From Candidatus Woesearchaeota archaeon (GTDB lineage Archaea; Nanobdellota; Nanobdellia; Woesearchaeales; SKIA01): a DNA stretch of 22,436 nucleotides. The notes beneath the pieces were generated by a model. It ran no database searches and was not told the origin of the DNA. It saw only the letters and a list, made by a program, of their open reading frames with translations. Each line of letters opens with the position of its first letter. Positions within the stretch are counted from its first letter, which is position 1. This document shows, piece after piece, positions 21,192 to 22,436 of this stretch. Position numbers and translations under genes: made by a program. The stretch lies in contig SKXU01000068.1 of the NCBI GenBank assembly GCA_007128245.1, forward strand, positions 1 through 22,436. The letters are read 5' to 3'.

Positions 21192-21199
21192 TATTTAAG
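21192..21199 (-). promoter_or_regulatory. Candidate TATA box of ftsZ
   Basis: CTTAAATA on the minus strand is centred 34 nt before the ftsZ ATG and overlaps the end of the upstream FKBP gene. The spacing is a little longer than for most genes here. Confidence 0.5.
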
Positions 21200-21845
21200 C
21201 TTTGGCTTTCTCGAAGTGTACGCTCGTAATTGGTGTACTATCCACCACTTCTTTTGTGATGGTTTCTTGGATTTCTTTTGGGAGCTCAAAGGGAAGCGTT
21301 ACTGTTGCTTGTTGCTCTTGTACTGTTACGGGAGCGTCAAATCGCAGCAGGCGAGACACCACTGTTTTTGCTTGCTCAGTAACATCGTCAACCACCTCAA
21401 GTACGTCTACTTCGTACTCTACTGCTCTTCCTGAGAGGGGGTTGTTAAAGTCTACGACCACTCGGTTTCCTGAGATGCTTTTTACGCGTCCACGTACTCC
21501 GTCAATCGTAACGTCTAGTCCTGGCTGTGGTTGTATTCCTTGTTTGTGAAATACTTTAAGAGGCATGAGCTTGATGTGGTCTGCTTTCTTTTTGCCAAAT
21601 GCGTGTTCTGGTGCTAGTGTGATGCGGAATGTGCTCGGACACTTTTTTCCGACTAATGCGTCGTCAAGTCCTTTGAGAAGGTGTCCTTTTCCTACGCAGG
21701 CAACCAGTGGAGCAAAGTCCACATTTCCTGTTTCCAGTCCGTGCTGCTTGGCAACCTCTTCTTTTGTCGTGTCAAATACTTCGTTGTCGTCTGCAGTGAA
21801 TCCCGTAAAGTGTATGCGTACAAAGTCGCCTTCTTTAAGTGTCAT
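21195..21845 (-). CDS. FKBP-type peptidyl-prolyl isomerase, SlyD-like archaeal form
   Basis: The longest frame begins at 21938, but ATG 21845 (MTLKEGDFVRIHFTG) is 26 nt from a TATA box and starts at the FKBP domain, giving 216 residues. FKBP strands appear as VRIHFTGF and FDTTKEE, with the IF (insert-in-flap) chaperone domain in residues 65-140, where LAPEHAFGKKKADHIKLMP is characteristic of long archaeal FKBPs. The FKBP fold returns at RVVVDFNNPLSGRAVEYEVDVLEV. A C-terminal domain of about 60 residues follows, as in the FKBP26/29 class. These proteins isomerise proline bonds and chaperone folding. Confidence 0.92.
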   Translation of the reverse strand: MTLKEGDFVRIHFTGFTADDNEVFDTTKEEVAKQHGLETGNVDFAPLVACVGKGHLLKGLDDALVGKKCPSTFRITLAPEHAFGKKKADHIKLMPLKVFHKQGIQPQPGLDVTIDGVRGRVKSISGNRVVVDFNNPLSGRAVEYEVDVLEVVDDVTEQAKTVVSRLLRFDAPVTVQEQQATVTLPFELPKEIQETITKEVVDSTPITSVHFEKAKA

Positions 21846-21865
21846 ACGTAGTGGCAACATCGGAC

Positions 21866-21875
21866 GGTTTATAAG
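21866..21875 (-). promoter_or_regulatory. TATA box of the FKBP gene
   Basis: CTTATAAACC on the minus strand is centred 26 nt before ATG 21845, which fixes that start. Confidence 0.7.
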
Positions 21876-21883
21876 AATTGTGA

Positions 21884-21900
21884 AGAAAAAGAAAAAAAAA
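21884..21900 (-). terminator. T-tract terminator of the archaellin gene
   Basis: On the minus strand nine T bases, a C and five more T bases follow the archaellin stop directly. This is a typical archaeal U-tract terminator. Confidence 0.75.
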
Positions 21901-22436
21901 TTATGGGTACAGATACACGCGCTCTGTCGAAATGACATCGGGCATGTTAAACATCACAAGTGATGCTGTGCCGATTTTTGGGACGAAGTTGATACGTACT
22001 GCTTCATCTTCTCCGATGGATCGTGGAGCTTCAAATTCTATTCTGATAACATCACCGCGTTGGAGGTTTCCAGGAATATGGTTTGTTCCGTTAATCAAGT
22101 ACGTCACGACAAACGTCCCTTCTTCTGCTGTTGTAGAGAATACGGCACCGTCGACGTATTGGAGCGTCGTTGTAGTATTGTCAGTGTTGAGCGTGAGCGT
22201 TACCTCATCAAGCTTGATAGGGTTTGACCCTGGAGCAAGCTTCATTTGCATTGAGAATTCCTCAACTGCACCGTCACTTCCATTTACTGCAGATACTTCA
22301 ATGACGCGAGCGCTTGTTGCGATTTCTCCTCGAGCCGCCTGACCCGTTGCGAGCGCTTGTTGCTGCAAACTAGAAGCAGTCTGAATAACTACTCCCGCAG
22401 CGACAGCCGCCACAAGAATCAATGCGATGAAGATAA
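21901..22436 (-). CDS. Archaellin (archaeal flagellin), 5' end outside window
   Basis: The frame runs off the right edge, so the signal peptide and first residues are missing. The visible start, IFIALILVAAVAAGVVIQTASS, is the signature hydrophobic helix of archaellins that packs the filament core, followed by LQQQALATGQAARGEIATSARVIEVSA. The exterior part is beta-rich and Thr-rich, ending in VISTERVYLYP. Archaellins are processed by a prepilin peptidase and assembled into the swimming filament. The gene is the last of its transcript, and an archaellum operon may lie further right. A role as an adhesion pilin of the same superfamily cannot be excluded. Confidence 0.85.
   Translation of the reverse strand, partial: IFIALILVAAVAAGVVIQTASSLQQQALATGQAARGEIATSARVIEVSAVNGSDGAVEEFSMQMKLAPGSNPIKLDEVTLTLNTDNTTTTLQYVDGAVFSTTAEEGTFVVTYLINGTNHIPGNLQRGDVIRIEFEAPRSIGEDEAVRINFVPKIGTASLVMFNMPDVISTERVYLYP

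Noticed and set aside
1..22436. tRNA or rRNA genes
   Set aside because: No cloverleaf-like segment with a GGTTCRANNCC-type T arm and no rRNA-like sequence was seen in the short intergenic gaps.

Overview
The window comes from an archaeon, most likely a DPANN lineage close to Woesearchaeota. The evidence is the set of archaeal/eukaryotic-type information genes (Rpo11/RpoL, Rpo4/RpoF, Spt5, SecE, eL15, eL21, eL31, eL39, eS19, uL11, archaeal-type IleRS and AsnRS, DUF655), archaellin and FtsZ. Almost every transcription unit has a TATA box centred about 24-30 nt upstream of the start codon, which implies leaderless mRNAs. I used that spacing to choose starts, and it shortens several of the longest possible reading frames. 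The phylum is inferred from gene style, not from a marker-gene tree.

Region 1-2209 looks like accessory DNA. A 5'-cut, truncated paralogue (1-399) carries two copies of a 77-codon module that recurs almost base-for-base in a 459-residue protein (830-2209) with a lytic-transglycosylase/lysozyme-like C-terminal domain. Between them lie a small two-ribbon zinc protein and a perfect hairpin plus T-run terminator. Region 2235-4659 holds a METTL5-type rRNA methylase, RpoL, a small zinc ribbon, a cis-prenyltransferase (UppS) and, divergent from UppS at a shared TATA box, a membrane-anchored transglutaminase-like protein without its catalytic cysteine.

Region 4643-11877 begins with the most unusual gene: one 413-residue frame joining an Mtq2/HemK2-type methyltransferase, a COG2112-like kinase and an O6-alkylguanine-DNA alkyltransferase. 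It is followed by a winged-helix-like protein overlapping MscS, then IleRS. IleRS shares a TATA box with a divergent unit made of a 44-residue zinc-ribbon protein, Lgt (a bacterial-type lipoprotein diacylglyceryl transferase) and triosephosphate isomerase.

Region 11874-17467 contains a three-gene pilin-like membrane cluster, the S19e-L39e-L31e operon with ATGA overlaps, a ribosome-hibernation-factor-like protein, L15e with a hairpin-containing leader and a Shine-Dalgarno site, the L21e-RpoF-DUF655 operon, a small membrane protein, and L11 with an unusual coiled-coil C-terminal extension. Region 17504-22436 holds AsnRS, a DsbB/BdbC-like protein, Spt5, SecE, FtsZ, an FKBP/SlyD-type isomerase and an archaellin cut by the right edge.

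The genes fall into two themes. One is translation and transcription. The other is the cell envelope: UppS, Lgt, DsbB, the lysozyme-like protein, pilin-like proteins, archaellin and MscS. There are no stretches over 300 bases without a gene, and I saw no tRNA, rRNA, CRISPR or insertion sequence.
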